Source of the DNA: Desulfosporosinus meridiei DSM 13257
GTDB lineage: Bacteria; Bacillota; Desulfitobacteriia; Desulfitobacteriales; Desulfitobacteriaceae
Direction of reading: 5' to 3'
Length of the DNA: 64,000 nucleotides
Assembly (NCBI RefSeq): GCF_000231385.2
Contig: NC_018515.1
Location: forward strand, 1,014,001-1,078,000
Shown: positions 8,304 through 17,756 of the stretch, one piece after another
How the letters are laid out: each line of letters starts with the position of its first letter
Position numbering within the stretch: the stretch's first letter is position 1
The notes under the pieces: generated by a model
The model's input: the letters and a program-made list of their open reading frames with translations, nothing else
Told to the model about the DNA's origin: nothing
Database searches by the model: none
Made by a program: the position numbers and the translations under genes

Positions 8304-9653
8304 ATGAAGTTCAAATTTGATTTGTCTAAATTGAAGAACCTCAGAGTATCAGGTAAGTCTAAAAAATCGGCGAAGAAGATGCCGGGCTACTTGCAGAAAC
8401 TTAAAATTAAGCCACAGAAATCATCCTCGCTGAGCCTGTCAAAGAAGGATTTTGTTCTCTTAACCTTATTAATTATAGGATTCCAGGGGTATGGATTATA
8501 TCACTTTTTTCTTAATCCTAAGTGGCAGGAGTTCAGTAGCTTGCAGACACGCTATACTGCAGAGCAGATGATTGCTGCTAATTTTGAAAAGGATATGGCC
8601 CAGAAAGACCATTATCTTGAAAATCTAAAGTTACAGGATTATAAGTTTAATGCTTTAACGAAGGTACTGCCTAGCGAGGTTCCTCAAGAGGAAATTGTCC
8701 TTATGCTTAATAAATTGTCCAAGGAACGAGAACTGGAGATTAACGGTATTTCTTTAAGTGATATTTCTTTTGTCAGCAAACAAGATTTTTCAGCTGGGAA
8801 AACAATATTATCCCAGTCACAAGATAACAGTAAAACAAGCACAACAACCAATGTTGCAGCGGATAGTCAAAACAGTCAAAGTACATCAGCGAATATGTCT
8901 GGCAGTTCAGTCCCAGCGAAAGCTAATGATATGGTCATAGTTGAGAATATTGATATTGCTTTCTCCGGAAATTATGGGTCGTTATATAATTTCATCAGTG
9001 ATCTGGAACAAAGTGTCCGAAAAATTATTATTCAAGAAGTAAGTATGACCAGAGCCGGCGGGGATTTATTAAAAGGACAGCTCAAGATTCAGTATATTGG
9101 ATATGTAAGCCCTGATGACAAGAACACCTATACCTTAGATACTCCTGAAACAAGTGGTAAAGACAGTCCTTTTCAGGCTTATGCGGGATTTGAGGAGAAT
9201 ATCTCTGCTGTGACCGGATCTTCCTCTGGTCAAGGGCAAGCTCCTGTAAAAACGTCAAATCCTGATTTTTACCTTATGCTCAGCACTTATGATGATAATG
9301 CGCCTAAGATTATTATGGGAGATTATACTAAGAATGGGACTGAAGTTTATAGTAATGCCAATGCTAACGTTCGAGGAAAGCTTGCTGTTAGCGGAGATGA
9401 AGATAATATGACTTACTCTTATTCTCTTGATGGTGCAATACAAACAAAGCAAGGCAAATTGCTTATTGATGGAGGAAAAATACACACAGAGGTAATCGCT
9501 CATGCTCGTAAGAACGAACAAGATAAAGTGGGCTTAATCCTCGACGTGGATAATAAAACCAACTATCCTTTAGAGATCACCGTTATTAGTGATGATAAAC
9601 AAGCCCCCAGGTTTAGCCTTGGAACACAATTTGGGAGTGTGACGTTAAAGTAG
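8304..9653 (+). CDS. PilO-like pilus assembly protein, enlarged (locus 1)
   Basis: Protein of 449 residues in the pilO position. A Lys-rich cytoplasmic start is followed by one membrane segment near residues 50-70, a coiled-coil stretch, and a PilO-like domain up to about residue 270. Typical PilO is near 200 residues, so this one carries some 180 extra C-terminal residues of unknown fold. A Ser/Thr/Gln-rich linker lies near residues 165-205. PilO normally pairs with PilN to form the alignment subcomplex; the added domain may contact the thick wall. The extra-domain idea is inference. Confidence 0.75.
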   Translation: MKFKFDLSKLKNLRVSGKSKKSAKKMPGYLQKLKIKPQKSSSLSLSKKDFVLLTLLIIGFQGYGLYHFFLNPKWQEFSSLQTRYTAEQMIAANFEKDMAQKDHYLENLKLQDYKFNALTKVLPSEVPQEEIVLMLNKLSKERELEINGISLSDISFVSKQDFSAGKTILSQSQDNSKTSTTTNVAADSQNSQSTSANMSGSSVPAKANDMVIVENIDIAFSGNYGSLYNFISDLEQSVRKIIIQEVSMTRAGGDLLKGQLKIQYIGYVSPDDKNTYTLDTPETSGKDSPFQAYAGFEENISAVTGSSSGQGQAPVKTSNPDFYLMLSTYDDNAPKIIMGDYTKNGTEVYSNANANVRGKLAVSGDEDNMTYSYSLDGAIQTKQGKLLIDGGKIHTEVIAHARKNEQDKVGLILDVDNKTNYPLEITVISDDKQAPRFSLGTQFGSVTLK

Positions 9654-9662
9654 GTGATTTTT

Positions 9663-10454
9663 GTGAAAGCAAAATATGACAAAGGCTTTACCTTAGTTGA
9701 AGTAATGATCGCTTTGGCTATTGTGGCTATAGTTTCAACCCCTTTGTTGCGTATGTTCGTGACGACAAGTTATGCCAATCATGAAGCTCAAGTTATGGAT
9801 TCGGCAAATACGATTGTTGTTCAAAAAGCTGAGATATTCAAAGCTAATCCTGAAGGGTATAGAAGTGAACACGGCGATGAATCATATGATTTCTATAAAG
9901 AAGATGGTACCTTTATCGGGGAGTATCCTGATTTAAGCGATATTCCTTCTGGGGCAGCCATGATGATTAAAAGTACTATGTCAGGACCTCAAAATAATGG
10001 ATCAAATGTCCCTGAAGTTGGATATTATCCTGACTTTGCACTGACGATAAATTTGTCAAAATACGCATCTGACGTTGATTTACTTAAATTAACTGTGTCA
10101 GACTGTTATGTAATAAGTGTGGACCCTCTTGCAGGTTTAATATTAGTTGATACCATGAAATTTACGGATACGGTCATTCCAATCAGGGTTGATTTTCATG
10201 GAGATAAGAAAACTATTAATGTTGAAAACTACTCGGACAAGGAAGCGGAGTTTTATATTTTCAATGCCGAAGATAATAGTGATGTAACAATTCATGTGGT
10301 TAAAGGGGCTTCGAGTACAGCATTTGTGAATAATCCTGAGACCATTCCTAGTAAAAGTTACAATTTAACACTTACGGTAAATAGGCTGAAAGAAGGGATT
10401 TGGGCAGAAATGCTTAACTATTCAGCTTTGGCAAATGATTATTCTGCAAAATAG
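9663..10454 (+). CDS. Minor pilin, PilV/GspI-like (locus 1)
   Basis: A 263-residue prepilin with leader MKAKYDKG, then FTLVEVMIALAIVAIVSTP and Glu5; the VEVMIALAI segment is typical of PilV/GspI-type minor pilins. The GTG at 9663 is preferred to GTG 9654 because AGGTG (9652-9656) is the ribosome-binding site and overlaps the earlier codon. It starts just after the PilO-like stop codon and precedes the large PilX-like gene, giving a PilV-PilX order as in many tip-complex operons. Confidence 0.82.
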   Translation: MKAKYDKGFTLVEVMIALAIVAIVSTPLLRMFVTTSYANHEAQVMDSANTIVVQKAEIFKANPEGYRSEHGDESYDFYKEDGTFIGEYPDLSDIPSGAAMMIKSTMSGPQNNGSNVPEVGYYPDFALTINLSKYASDVDLLKLTVSDCYVISVDPLAGLILVDTMKFTDTVIPIRVDFHGDKKTINVENYSDKEAEFYIFNAEDNSDVTIHVVKGASSTAFVNNPETIPSKSYNLTLTVNRLKEGIWAEMLNYSALANDYSAK

Positions 10455-10478
10455 CTACTTTCAGAATGGAGCATTAAA

Positions 10479-13367
10479 ATGAAATTTGGCACACGCCTCA
10501 ATCTGAAAAGTGAAAAGGGTAATGCATTGCTTATGGCCTTGGCAGTCATTTTTATCTTGACCTCCTTCGGGACAGTATCTTTGATGACAAGTGTGGCTAA
10601 CGTCAAAATGAGCGGAAAATACAAGAGTTGGTCTAAGGATTACTCTATTCTTGACACAAATGCTGAAACAAAGGTGAATCAGATAAATTCTATATTAGAA
10701 GAAGCTGAAAGTAATGCCCAAAAGTATATGGACGGACAATATTACTTGTCGTCGATGGGACCAAGTGGGGATTTGGAAATCCCAGATCCGGCTCAGAAGT
10801 ACATAAATGGACAATGGAGTACGTGGGTGAAACCCTATTTAGGTGATATGGAAAGTGAGGAGTATAAGAACTATCAGCCCATTTTTGTGGATAATATTCT
10901 TACGAGACTATACTATTATTATGCATCTAAGCTCCTTAACAATAATGCAGATGCCAACGGTTATGCTTTATTAACTCAGATTGATGGTTCGGATATAGGA
11001 CTAACTGATTATCAGAGTAATTTGTTTAGCAGCTCGACACAGATTTTGAATGAAGGAAATTTGGCTGTCAAGTTACAAACCAATACCATTAAAGATAAAG
11101 TCATAGCTGTCAGGCTTATTGTTAACTATCCAACTTACGAACCTGTTAAACAAACAAAAGTTGTTGTATTTAAAGGGAATCCGATTTGGACCAATGCAAT
11201 TACCGCCGCTGGCAGCATTGGTTTTATAAATGGCTCAAGCACTATTAAAGGGGATTTGTTTTCCGCAGATAAAGAGGAAAGTCTTTATCTTAATGATAAT
11301 CATGTGAAGGCATCGGGAATATATAGTGACGGTGCACAGGTTAGTATTTACGGTAATGTATATTCTAAGGGGAATCTTCATACCATTCGAAGCAATTCTA
11401 AAATGAATATCTACAAATATCCTACTGAAAATTTCTCGATTGATTTAAAGTCGAATGTCTTTGCCAAAAATATTTATCCTGGGCTATTTTTTGAAGACGA
11501 CCTTGAAAAATATCCCATATCAACAAAGTATACTTATGTTGAACCATATCCTGTAGATTCCAGTGATGATACGCTCTATTTTATTAATCAAGATATTATC
11601 GGAGGCAACATTTATTGTAACAGCTTGTCAGTGGATCGTACGGTGGATGATAAAAAGGTTGACAATGCTGAAATTTATGCCCATGGTAATGTAAGTACGT
11701 GGAATGATATTAAGATGAATAATAGTATACCAGGCAGCCTCTTTGACGGAAAAGATTCGAAAATTACCGTAGCAAAGAATTTTATAGGTATTAATGCAGA
11801 AGGGCACAATGGGGATCCTAATGCCAGCAGTACGGTGATCAATAACACAGCTCTGTCAGGTAATACGATAACTTTAAACGGAAAGATGATTGTACCGGGA
11901 ACCGCTTGGGCTGAGTATGCTGGAGTTAAGAAAAACGGTTGGGAGCGCTTTTGGTGGCCTGGTTCTAAATCAAATCCCATTAATCCTTGGCTTAGTTATC
12001 AGTATTATCAGACTGGAGAAAGTATAACTGCTAAAAATGCAGATATCTATAGTGCCTATCTGTCACCTGTGGAGCATCCAGTTCCTTCGTATAATTATTC
12101 TTATGAACCTTATACAATAGAAGCTGAACCTGATTCATATGTGGAGGCAAATATTAATTCTTATTATTTAATGCGAGGAGATAATACGAGCGGAAGTGAT
12201 ACGGATAGTTTGATTCCCAAAAAGAGTCAACTAACTGATTTTATCAATAGTAAAAAGCTAAGTGGAGGTAAGGTTGTTTCAAATATATTTTCAGGTGGAA
12301 ACGTCACAGGATACGCACTGGGGGAAGCGTTATTGCACAGAAGTAAAGCATCCACGGTCACGGTACATGGAGAGCCTATCAGTAATCTCCCAGATGATCT
12401 ACAGCCTCACCAGATCATTGATAACGCAGACTATCATATGTATTATTTTGATATACAAAGTACTTTGTCTAAAATATTTCTTTCTAAAGTACAAAATCTC
12501 GGAACCTTGAAAAAAATGCCCGTGAGCTTTGAAGGCTTTATTGACCCGTCAGAAGGATATAGGGAAAATTTGGGGAGGGACTACGAAGATTATGTAGATA
12601 AGTCTGCTGTAAAGGATATTAACGGTAATTTATTACATTCAAATCCAGCGGAAATGACAAACGCTTTTGTTTATCTTGAACTACCCTCAAGTGGTGAAAC
12701 TAATATATTAAATATTTCTGACAGCTTCAGCGGAATTATCTACTGTGAAGGAAACCTGAAGATAACAGGTAGCGGCAATTTTAACGGGGCAATCATTGCC
12801 GAGGGTAATATTACGGTTGTAAATGATGCTTCTATCAGTTATGACGAAGAAGTTATTCAAAATGTTTTGGAGAAGGATAATGACGCATATTGCTTCTTTT
12901 CAAAGCTTAGCAGTTTTGAAAATCAAACTAATAAATCAAAAGGGTTTATAGACAAATCAGCTATATTTAACAGTGACGGAAGCTTACGTTCTTGGGTTAA
13001 GACTGATCCAACCGGAATGCAGAAAAATTTTATTTATTTTAAGAACAATAACAGCACGTTGCATTCTGGAAATTATCAGGGGATTATTTATTGCGAAGGA
13101 AATCTCAACATTGAAAATGGTGTAACCTTAAATGGGGCAATTATATGCGAGGGTAATGTAACCGTTGAAGGAGGTTCAACAATTACCTATGATGAAAAGG
13201 TTATAAAGAACGTATTAAAAGACGCAAACGTCAGACGATTTTTTGCTCCAGGCGAAATGGGTTCAGATATTATTAGTAATTATACAACAACAGCTTCTGA
13301 TGGGGCAGTACGGCTGACGAATGTCAAACGTTTTCAAATTGTCGAATGGAAAGAGGAACAACAATAA
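10479..13367 (+). CDS. Giant PilX/GspK-like minor pilin with beta-repeat domains
   Basis: Protein of 962 residues. The N-terminus (KGNALLMALAVIFILTSFG) looks like a PilX prepilin: Gly-Asn cleavage site, long hydrophobic helix and no Glu5, as in GspK/PilX proteins. The rest is far larger than ordinary PilX (about 200 residues) and is rich in Asn, Ser, Tyr and Gly. Two tandem repeats of about 100 residues lie at roughly 706-800 and 824-920; each contains GIIYCEGNL, then NGAII.EGN and a YDE.VI.NVL tail, resembling polymer-forming, bactofilin-like beta-helix repeats. ATG 10479 follows a GGAG. It sits between PilV-like and the lectin gene, so a tip-located scaffold or adhesin is a reasonable inference. 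Confidence 0.75.
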   Translation: MKFGTRLNLKSEKGNALLMALAVIFILTSFGTVSLMTSVANVKMSGKYKSWSKDYSILDTNAETKVNQINSILEEAESNAQKYMDGQYYLSSMGPSGDLEIPDPAQKYINGQWSTWVKPYLGDMESEEYKNYQPIFVDNILTRLYYYYASKLLNNNADANGYALLTQIDGSDIGLTDYQSNLFSSSTQILNEGNLAVKLQTNTIKDKVIAVRLIVNYPTYEPVKQTKVVVFKGNPIWTNAITAAGSIGFINGSSTIKGDLFSADKEESLYLNDNHVKASGIYSDGAQVSIYGNVYSKGNLHTIRSNSKMNIYKYPTENFSIDLKSNVFAKNIYPGLFFEDDLEKYPISTKYTYVEPYPVDSSDDTLYFINQDIIGGNIYCNSLSVDRTVDDKKVDNAEIYAHGNVSTWNDIKMNNSIPGSLFDGKDSKITVAKNFIGINAEGHNGDPNASSTVINNTALSGNTITLNGKMIVPGTAWAEYAGVKKNGWERFWWPGSKSNPINPWLSYQYYQTGESITAKNADIYSAYLSPVEHPVPSYNYSYEPYTIEAEPDSYVEANINSYYLMRGDNTSGSDTDSLIPKKSQLTDFINSKKLSGGKVVSNIFSGGNVTGYALGEALLHRSKASTVTVHGEPISNLPDDLQPHQIIDNADYHMYYFDIQSTLSKIFLSKVQNLGTLKKMPVSFEGFIDPSEGYRENLGRDYEDYVDKSAVKDINGNLLHSNPAEMTNAFVYLELPSSGETNILNISDSFSGIIYCEGNLKITGSGNFNGAIIAEGNITVVNDASISYDEEVIQNVLEKDNDAYCFFSKLSSFENQTNKSKGFIDKSAIFNSDGSLRSWVKTDPTGMQKNFIYFKNNNSTLHSGNYQGIIYCEGNLNIENGVTLNGAIICEGNVTVEGGSTITYDEKVIKNVLKDANVRRFFAPGEMGSDIISNYTTTASDGAVRLTNVKRFQIVEWKEEQQ

Positions 13368-13461
13368 AAGACTTCATTATTAATGAAAAGTTTAATAGGC
13401 CTGTTTGCCGGTTTGGTTGAGGGTGTGAAGTAAGCAGAGTTCGGGAAAGGAAGGAAAACTA

Positions 13462-13489
13462 TTGCTAGACAGCGGGTTAAAATTAGAAT
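13462..13489 (+). promoter_or_regulatory. Candidate promoter for the lectin gene
   Basis: TTGCTA (13462-13467) and TAGAAT (13484-13489) are separated by 16 bp. They lie about 80 bp upstream of the lectin start in a 200-bp spacer and could give this gene its own transcript. Confidence 0.35.
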
Positions 13490-13530
13490 AAATTAGAAAT
13501 AAGTCTAAAGAACGGTAGACCTAATACATG

Positions 13531-13544
13531 GAGAAAATTTTCTC
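13531..13544. repeat. 14-bp perfect palindrome upstream of the lectin gene
   Basis: GAGAAAATTTTCTC is self-complementary and lies about 10 bp before the CGGAGGG ribosome-binding site. It could be an operator or a small mRNA hairpin; function unknown. Confidence 0.5.
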
Positions 13545-13567
13545 ATTTTGAACGGAGGGTTTTACTT

Positions 13568-16500
13568 ATGTATACATCATTAGTCCAAGGTCTAGCTATA
13601 CTTAAAACCAAAGTATTAAAGACAGTAAGTATTTTATTCCTTTTTCTGCTTATAATTGCAGCGGTTCCAGCTCAGGTACATGCCGCTGCTGTTCCCATTA
13701 GTGTTGATCAATTCACTCCAGCCAATGTGGCTGGAGATGGTGGAACAAGCCTATTATGGAAGAGGGCGAACGCGAATACGACTTCCTCAGGTGTTCTACG
13801 GATTGTTCCTAATACGGGCAATCAACATGGGATAGTGGTTCGCCGCAGCAAAGTTAAGCTTACCGGCGGTTTCAGTACCTATTTTGTAATGAATATGAAT
13901 AGCAGTAAGTCAGCCTTGCCAGCAGATGGACTGACCTTTGTCGTTCAGAGTAACCCAGAACCTAAGGTGGGAAACTGGGGTGCAGGACTGGGCTATCAGA
14001 GCGTTGGGAAATCTCTGGGAGTTGAATTTGACATTTGGAAAAATACGGGTTGGGACGTTGCAACCTCAACGGGTCAGTACTATTATGATCCGAATGCCAA
14101 CCATGTGGCGATCGTAAAAAATGGTAATAACATGCATGATCCGGCAAGTAAGGATGCGATCGACGACGGTACGTTAAGAACGGGAACTGTGGTGACTACA
14201 GGAGCGGGAACCGCATTAACTCGGACTAATCCAGGAACGCTTACTCTTTACAAAGAGGATGGAACCCTCGATGTCAACGTCTGGATTGACTACGATGGAA
14301 CCACTCTGACAGCAACGTATGGACCTTCTTCTACTAAAACATCAAGTTCCAATCGTGTAATTTCTAAAAACGTTGGTAATGAGTTAAACAACCAAGAGGT
14401 TTATGTCGGCTTTTCTGGGTCGACGGGAGGCTCAAATGCTAATGTAGATATAAAAAAGTGGTATTTTACTGACACCTATGATCCAGACCCTGTTGTTCCT
14501 CCAACGCAGGGGGCCAATAGTGTGGGGATAACCTTAATTCCAGGATCAATTAATCCAACTGCGGCAAATTTCCGAGTCAAGGATATCCACAATAATGATA
14601 TGATCAATCAGAACGTTGCTGTTTATATTGATGATAGTACTACTCCAATCGCAACTATCAATACTGGTACAGACGGTGCCCAAGCCACCTATAGCATAGG
14701 AACATTGGCAGCAGGCAGTCATACTATTAAAGGGGTTGCCGCCAATGGCGGAGCTTCAAATTCTGCGTCTTTTAGTGTAATAATCCCTATTACAGCCATA
14801 GGGGCCATAAGTGGTTCACCTCAAGTTGGGGCGGTATTGACAGCAGGAGCTTTGACACCCGCAGGAGCCAACGCGAGTTACCAGTGGCAAATTGCTCCTA
14901 CAGTAAATGGTAGCTATTCAAACATTACAGGAGCAACAGGAACCACATATATTCCAGTTGCAGAAGATTTAGCTAAGTTCATTAGAGTAGTGGCGACAGG
15001 TATCGGCAATTACTCGGGTATAGTAACAAGTACACCAACCCAAGCCGTAGCAGCTCCGCCTCAACTTTATATTAGCCCTGTAGCAGCAACGATTCCATTT
15101 GGTTCCAAGCAACAGTTCGAAGCTCTTTTCACTAACGGTGCTTCTAACGCATTTGACTATGCGATTTTCTCAGGGAGTTCGAGTGATTTATTGGGTATAT
15201 ACGGAAGTAGCTTAACGATTAATGGAGATATTCATACAAATAATGCTTTTCAATCTAGTTCTTCTATCTTCAATATGACCGGAACTTGCGAGGCTGTAAA
15301 AACGGTGAATGTATGGGGTAGCAGTATAAATATGAAAACACCTGTTGAAAATGCTGCCTATATAGACATGCCTGACTTTAGTGAAATCATTAAAACTCAG
15401 GCTAATGCAGCCGGACAATCATATGTAGGAAATAAAAACTATAGCAATACTGACATCAATCTTTCATCTCCGATTTATGTAACGGGTAATCTTACAATAA
15501 GTGGCAGTCGAATTTCCGGAAAAGGTACAATAGTGGCAACTGGAGACATAACTATCAGTGGCAGTGGTATATCTTTGGCCAATGATGCATCTGTCTGCAT
15601 TTATTCTAAGAATGGTAATATAACTGTGAGTAGTTCTGTTGCGACACTGAATGGTATTTTTTATGCTCCAAAGGGGAGAATTGGTGTGTACGCATCTAAT
15701 GAGACTATTAATGGTCGCCTTATCGGAAATACCGTCCAATTATCCTGCAGCACATTAAATATTACTAGTAGTGCTAACGATTTATTAAGCATACCTTCAA
15801 GTGGACCATTACCTGTAACTCCGGTTTGGTCAAGTAGTAATCCAAGTGTGGCATCTATTTCGTCAGATGGAGAAGCCACCGGCAAGGGTTTAGGTACCTG
15901 TACAATAACCGCTAATTATCTATTTAATAATACTACCTACCAAGCTTCGGCCCAGCTCACAGTAGCTTCCCAAACAGCGATCAGCCCAACGACCGCAACG
16001 TTTGATAAAAACCCCGATAATACGAGTGTGGGTCACTATGCGGACGTAGAGACAACCATGACCTTATACGGAGCGACTTTAGGCAGTATAAAGAACGGAA
16101 GCTTAAACCTGACTTCAGGCAGTGATTATACGATTAGTGGAAGCATTGTCACAATTAAGAAAGCCTATTTGGCCACACAAAGTATAGGGACGACGAACCT
16201 AACGTTTACTTTTAGTGACGGAAGCACTAAGACATTGACCGTCTCGGTGAGTGATAGCACGCCGCCATCGATCAGCCCAACGACAGCGAAGTTTGATAAA
16301 AACACTGCGAACATAAATCCCGGTCACTATGCTGATGTAGCAACAACTATGACCTTAAACGCAGCTACATTAAGCAGCATCAAAAACGGAGGTATAACCT
16401 TAACAGCAAACGATTATACAATTAGCGGAAGCAGTGTCACGATTAAGAAAGAGTATTTGGTCAAACAAAGTATCGGGACAACGAGCTTGACGTTCACCTT

Positions 16501-17572
16501 CAGTGACGGAAGCACTCAGACTTTGACTGTTACGGTGAGTGACAGTTCTTTGCCAACGATCAGCCCAACGGCGGCAATGTTTGATAAAAACAGCGTGAGT
16601 ACGAACTATGCGAATGTCAGCACAACGATGACTTTGTACTCAGCGAGCTTAGGCAGTATCAAGAACGGAAGCGTAACCTTAATTGAAGGCAGAGACTATA
16701 ACAGAAGCGGAAGTACAGTAACGATTCTGAAAGAATATCTAGCGGAGCAAAGTGTGGGAACTACGAGCTTGACGTTCACCTTCAGTGACGGAAGCACGCA
16801 GACTTTGACAGTTACGGTGAGCGATAGCACCCCGACGATCAGCCCAACCACAGCAACCTTTGATAAGAACACGTCGAATACGAGCACAGGGCACTATGCG
16901 GATATACAAGTAACACTAACATTGAAAGGAAGCAGTTTAACTTCCATCACAAATGGAAGCACTACCTTGAATGCAGGCAGCGACTACACCATCTCGGGGA
17001 GCAATGTCACACTCAGCACAACGTATCTATCAACACTACCGACGAGCGAAATCCCAACGAACCTCACCTTCACCTTTAGCACTGGTAACACGCAAGTATT
17101 GGGGATCACGGTGAGCGACAGTAGGCCTACACTTTTATTGTCAAATCCTAGTATTACAACTAAAAGTGGAGATCATAAAATCTCGATATTACCAAATGTC
17201 CCAATTCAGGCAAGTGTTTCTTTTGACCTGAGTGGGGAAGCTAAGTATCTGAGGATGAATTTCGATGAAAGTAACGCGAAAGTTGAGATTACAAATATCT
17301 ATCACGATAATCAGCGAATCAGCCTCAAGAAGGATAGTACAGACCCGCAGAAATTACTTCCTGACACAACTTTCGTAAGTGGTAGGTACACCTTCGATGC
17401 TCTGATAACAGATGTCAAAAATGTAACAGAAGAAGGCAACCCTTTACTCATCATACTAACGGCGTCTGCGCAGAATGCGAAAAACCCATCAGCCCCAGAT
17501 ACAAGTATTAAAGTCGACACGTCTTCTTTGTCTTTAAGTATAAATGTAGGAACAGCTCCACCCTTGCACTAA
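13568..17572 (+). CDS. Secreted L-type lectin / X2-repeat adhesin-like protein
   Basis: A 1334-residue exported protein. A signal peptide of about 39 residues ends near QVHA. Residues 45-305 match legume-type lectins: ADGLTFVVQ (Asp120) and VEFDIW (Glu153, Asp155), then DPNANHVAIV carry the metal- and sugar-site residues. Ig-like domains follow (about 316-405 and 406-495). A Big_2 domain begins near 500, is interrupted from about 524 to 750 by a beta-repeat segment, and resumes at VWSSSNPSVASIS. Four X2-type modules of about 95 residues start at 805, 902, 998 and 1091. The last 145 residues form an unrecognised beta-rich domain. No LPXTG, SLH or C-terminal membrane anchor is seen. Its place inside the pilus operon suggests a pilus-associated or wall adhesin. 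Confidence 0.8.
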   Translation: MYTSLVQGLAILKTKVLKTVSILFLFLLIIAAVPAQVHAAAVPISVDQFTPANVAGDGGTSLLWKRANANTTSSGVLRIVPNTGNQHGIVVRRSKVKLTGGFSTYFVMNMNSSKSALPADGLTFVVQSNPEPKVGNWGAGLGYQSVGKSLGVEFDIWKNTGWDVATSTGQYYYDPNANHVAIVKNGNNMHDPASKDAIDDGTLRTGTVVTTGAGTALTRTNPGTLTLYKEDGTLDVNVWIDYDGTTLTATYGPSSTKTSSSNRVISKNVGNELNNQEVYVGFSGSTGGSNANVDIKKWYFTDTYDPDPVVPPTQGANSVGITLIPGSINPTAANFRVKDIHNNDMINQNVAVYIDDSTTPIATINTGTDGAQATYSIGTLAAGSHTIKGVAANGGASNSASFSVIIPITAIGAISGSPQVGAVLTAGALTPAGANASYQWQIAPTVNGSYSNITGATGTTYIPVAEDLAKFIRVVATGIGNYSGIVTSTPTQAVAAPPQLYISPVAATIPFGSKQQFEALFTNGASNAFDYAIFSGSSSDLLGIYGSSLTINGDIHTNNAFQSSSSIFNMTGTCEAVKTVNVWGSSINMKTPVENAAYIDMPDFSEIIKTQANAAGQSYVGNKNYSNTDINLSSPIYVTGNLTISGSRISGKGTIVATGDITISGSGISLANDASVCIYSKNGNITVSSSVATLNGIFYAPKGRIGVYASNETINGRLIGNTVQLSCSTLNITSSANDLLSIPSSGPLPVTPVWSSSNPSVASISSDGEATGKGLGTCTITANYLFNNTTYQASAQLTVASQTAISPTTATFDKNPDNTSVGHYADVETTMTLYGATLGSIKNGSLNLTSGSDYTISGSIVTIKKAYLATQSIGTTNLTFTFSDGSTKTLTVSVSDSTPPSISPTTAKFDKNTANINPGHYADVATTMTLNAATLSSIKNGGITLTANDYTISGSSVTIKKEYLVKQSIGTTSLTFTFSDGSTQTLTVTVSDSSLPTISPTAAMFDKNSVSTNYANVSTTMTLYSASLGSIKNGSVTLIEGRDYNRSGSTVTILKEYLAEQSVGTTSLTFTFSDGSTQTLTVTVSDSTPTISPTTATFDKNTSNTSTGHYADIQVTLTLKGSSLTSITNGSTTLNAGSDYTISGSNVTLSTTYLSTLPTSEIPTNLTFTFSTGNTQVLGITVSDSRPTLLLSNPSITTKSGDHKISILPNVPIQASVSFDLSGEAKYLRMNFDESNAKVEITNIYHDNQRISLKKDSTDPQKLLPDTTFVSGRYTFDALITDVKNVTEEGNPLLIILTASAQNAKNPSAPDTSIKVDTSSLSLSINVGTAPPLH
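15980..17125 (+). repeat. Four tandem repeats of about 280-290 bp encoding X2 modules
   Basis: Repeat units begin at 15980, 16271, 16559 and 16838, each opening with ATCAGCCCAAC. Parts of units 2 and 3 are nearly identical in DNA: about 65 bp from 16481 and from 16763 differ at only three or so positions. This suggests recent duplication or gene conversion within the gene. Confidence 0.85.
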
Positions 17573-17620
17573 TTGAAGACACTATTCTGTTGATTATGTC
17601 CAGTAGATATAATTGAGAGA

Positions 17621-17686
17621 AGACCTCCTGAGTTTGAGTTGTGCTAGCAATGAAGCAAAAACCTCAAATTGCTGGAGGTCTTTTCT
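17621..17686 (+). terminator. Rho-independent terminator after the lectin gene
   Basis: AGACCTCC at 17621 pairs with GGAGGTCT ending near 17682, with an inner TTTGAG/CTCAAA stem, followed by TTTTCT. It separates the lectin gene from the prepilin peptidase. Confidence 0.75.
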
Positions 17687-17756
17687 GTGAAACCCTAGGG
17701 CGCAGATGTATAGTTGTTTGGGTTCAGAATCTGAAATTAATAAAAAGGATGATTGT

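Noticed and set aside
12262-12510. An 82-codon frame inside the PilX-like gene
   Set aside because: It is an out-of-frame shadow of a long, well-supported gene, without its own ribosome-binding site.
15980-17125. Regularly spaced repeats that might suggest a CRISPR-like array
   Set aside because: The repeats are about 285 bp, in frame, and encode X2-type protein modules.
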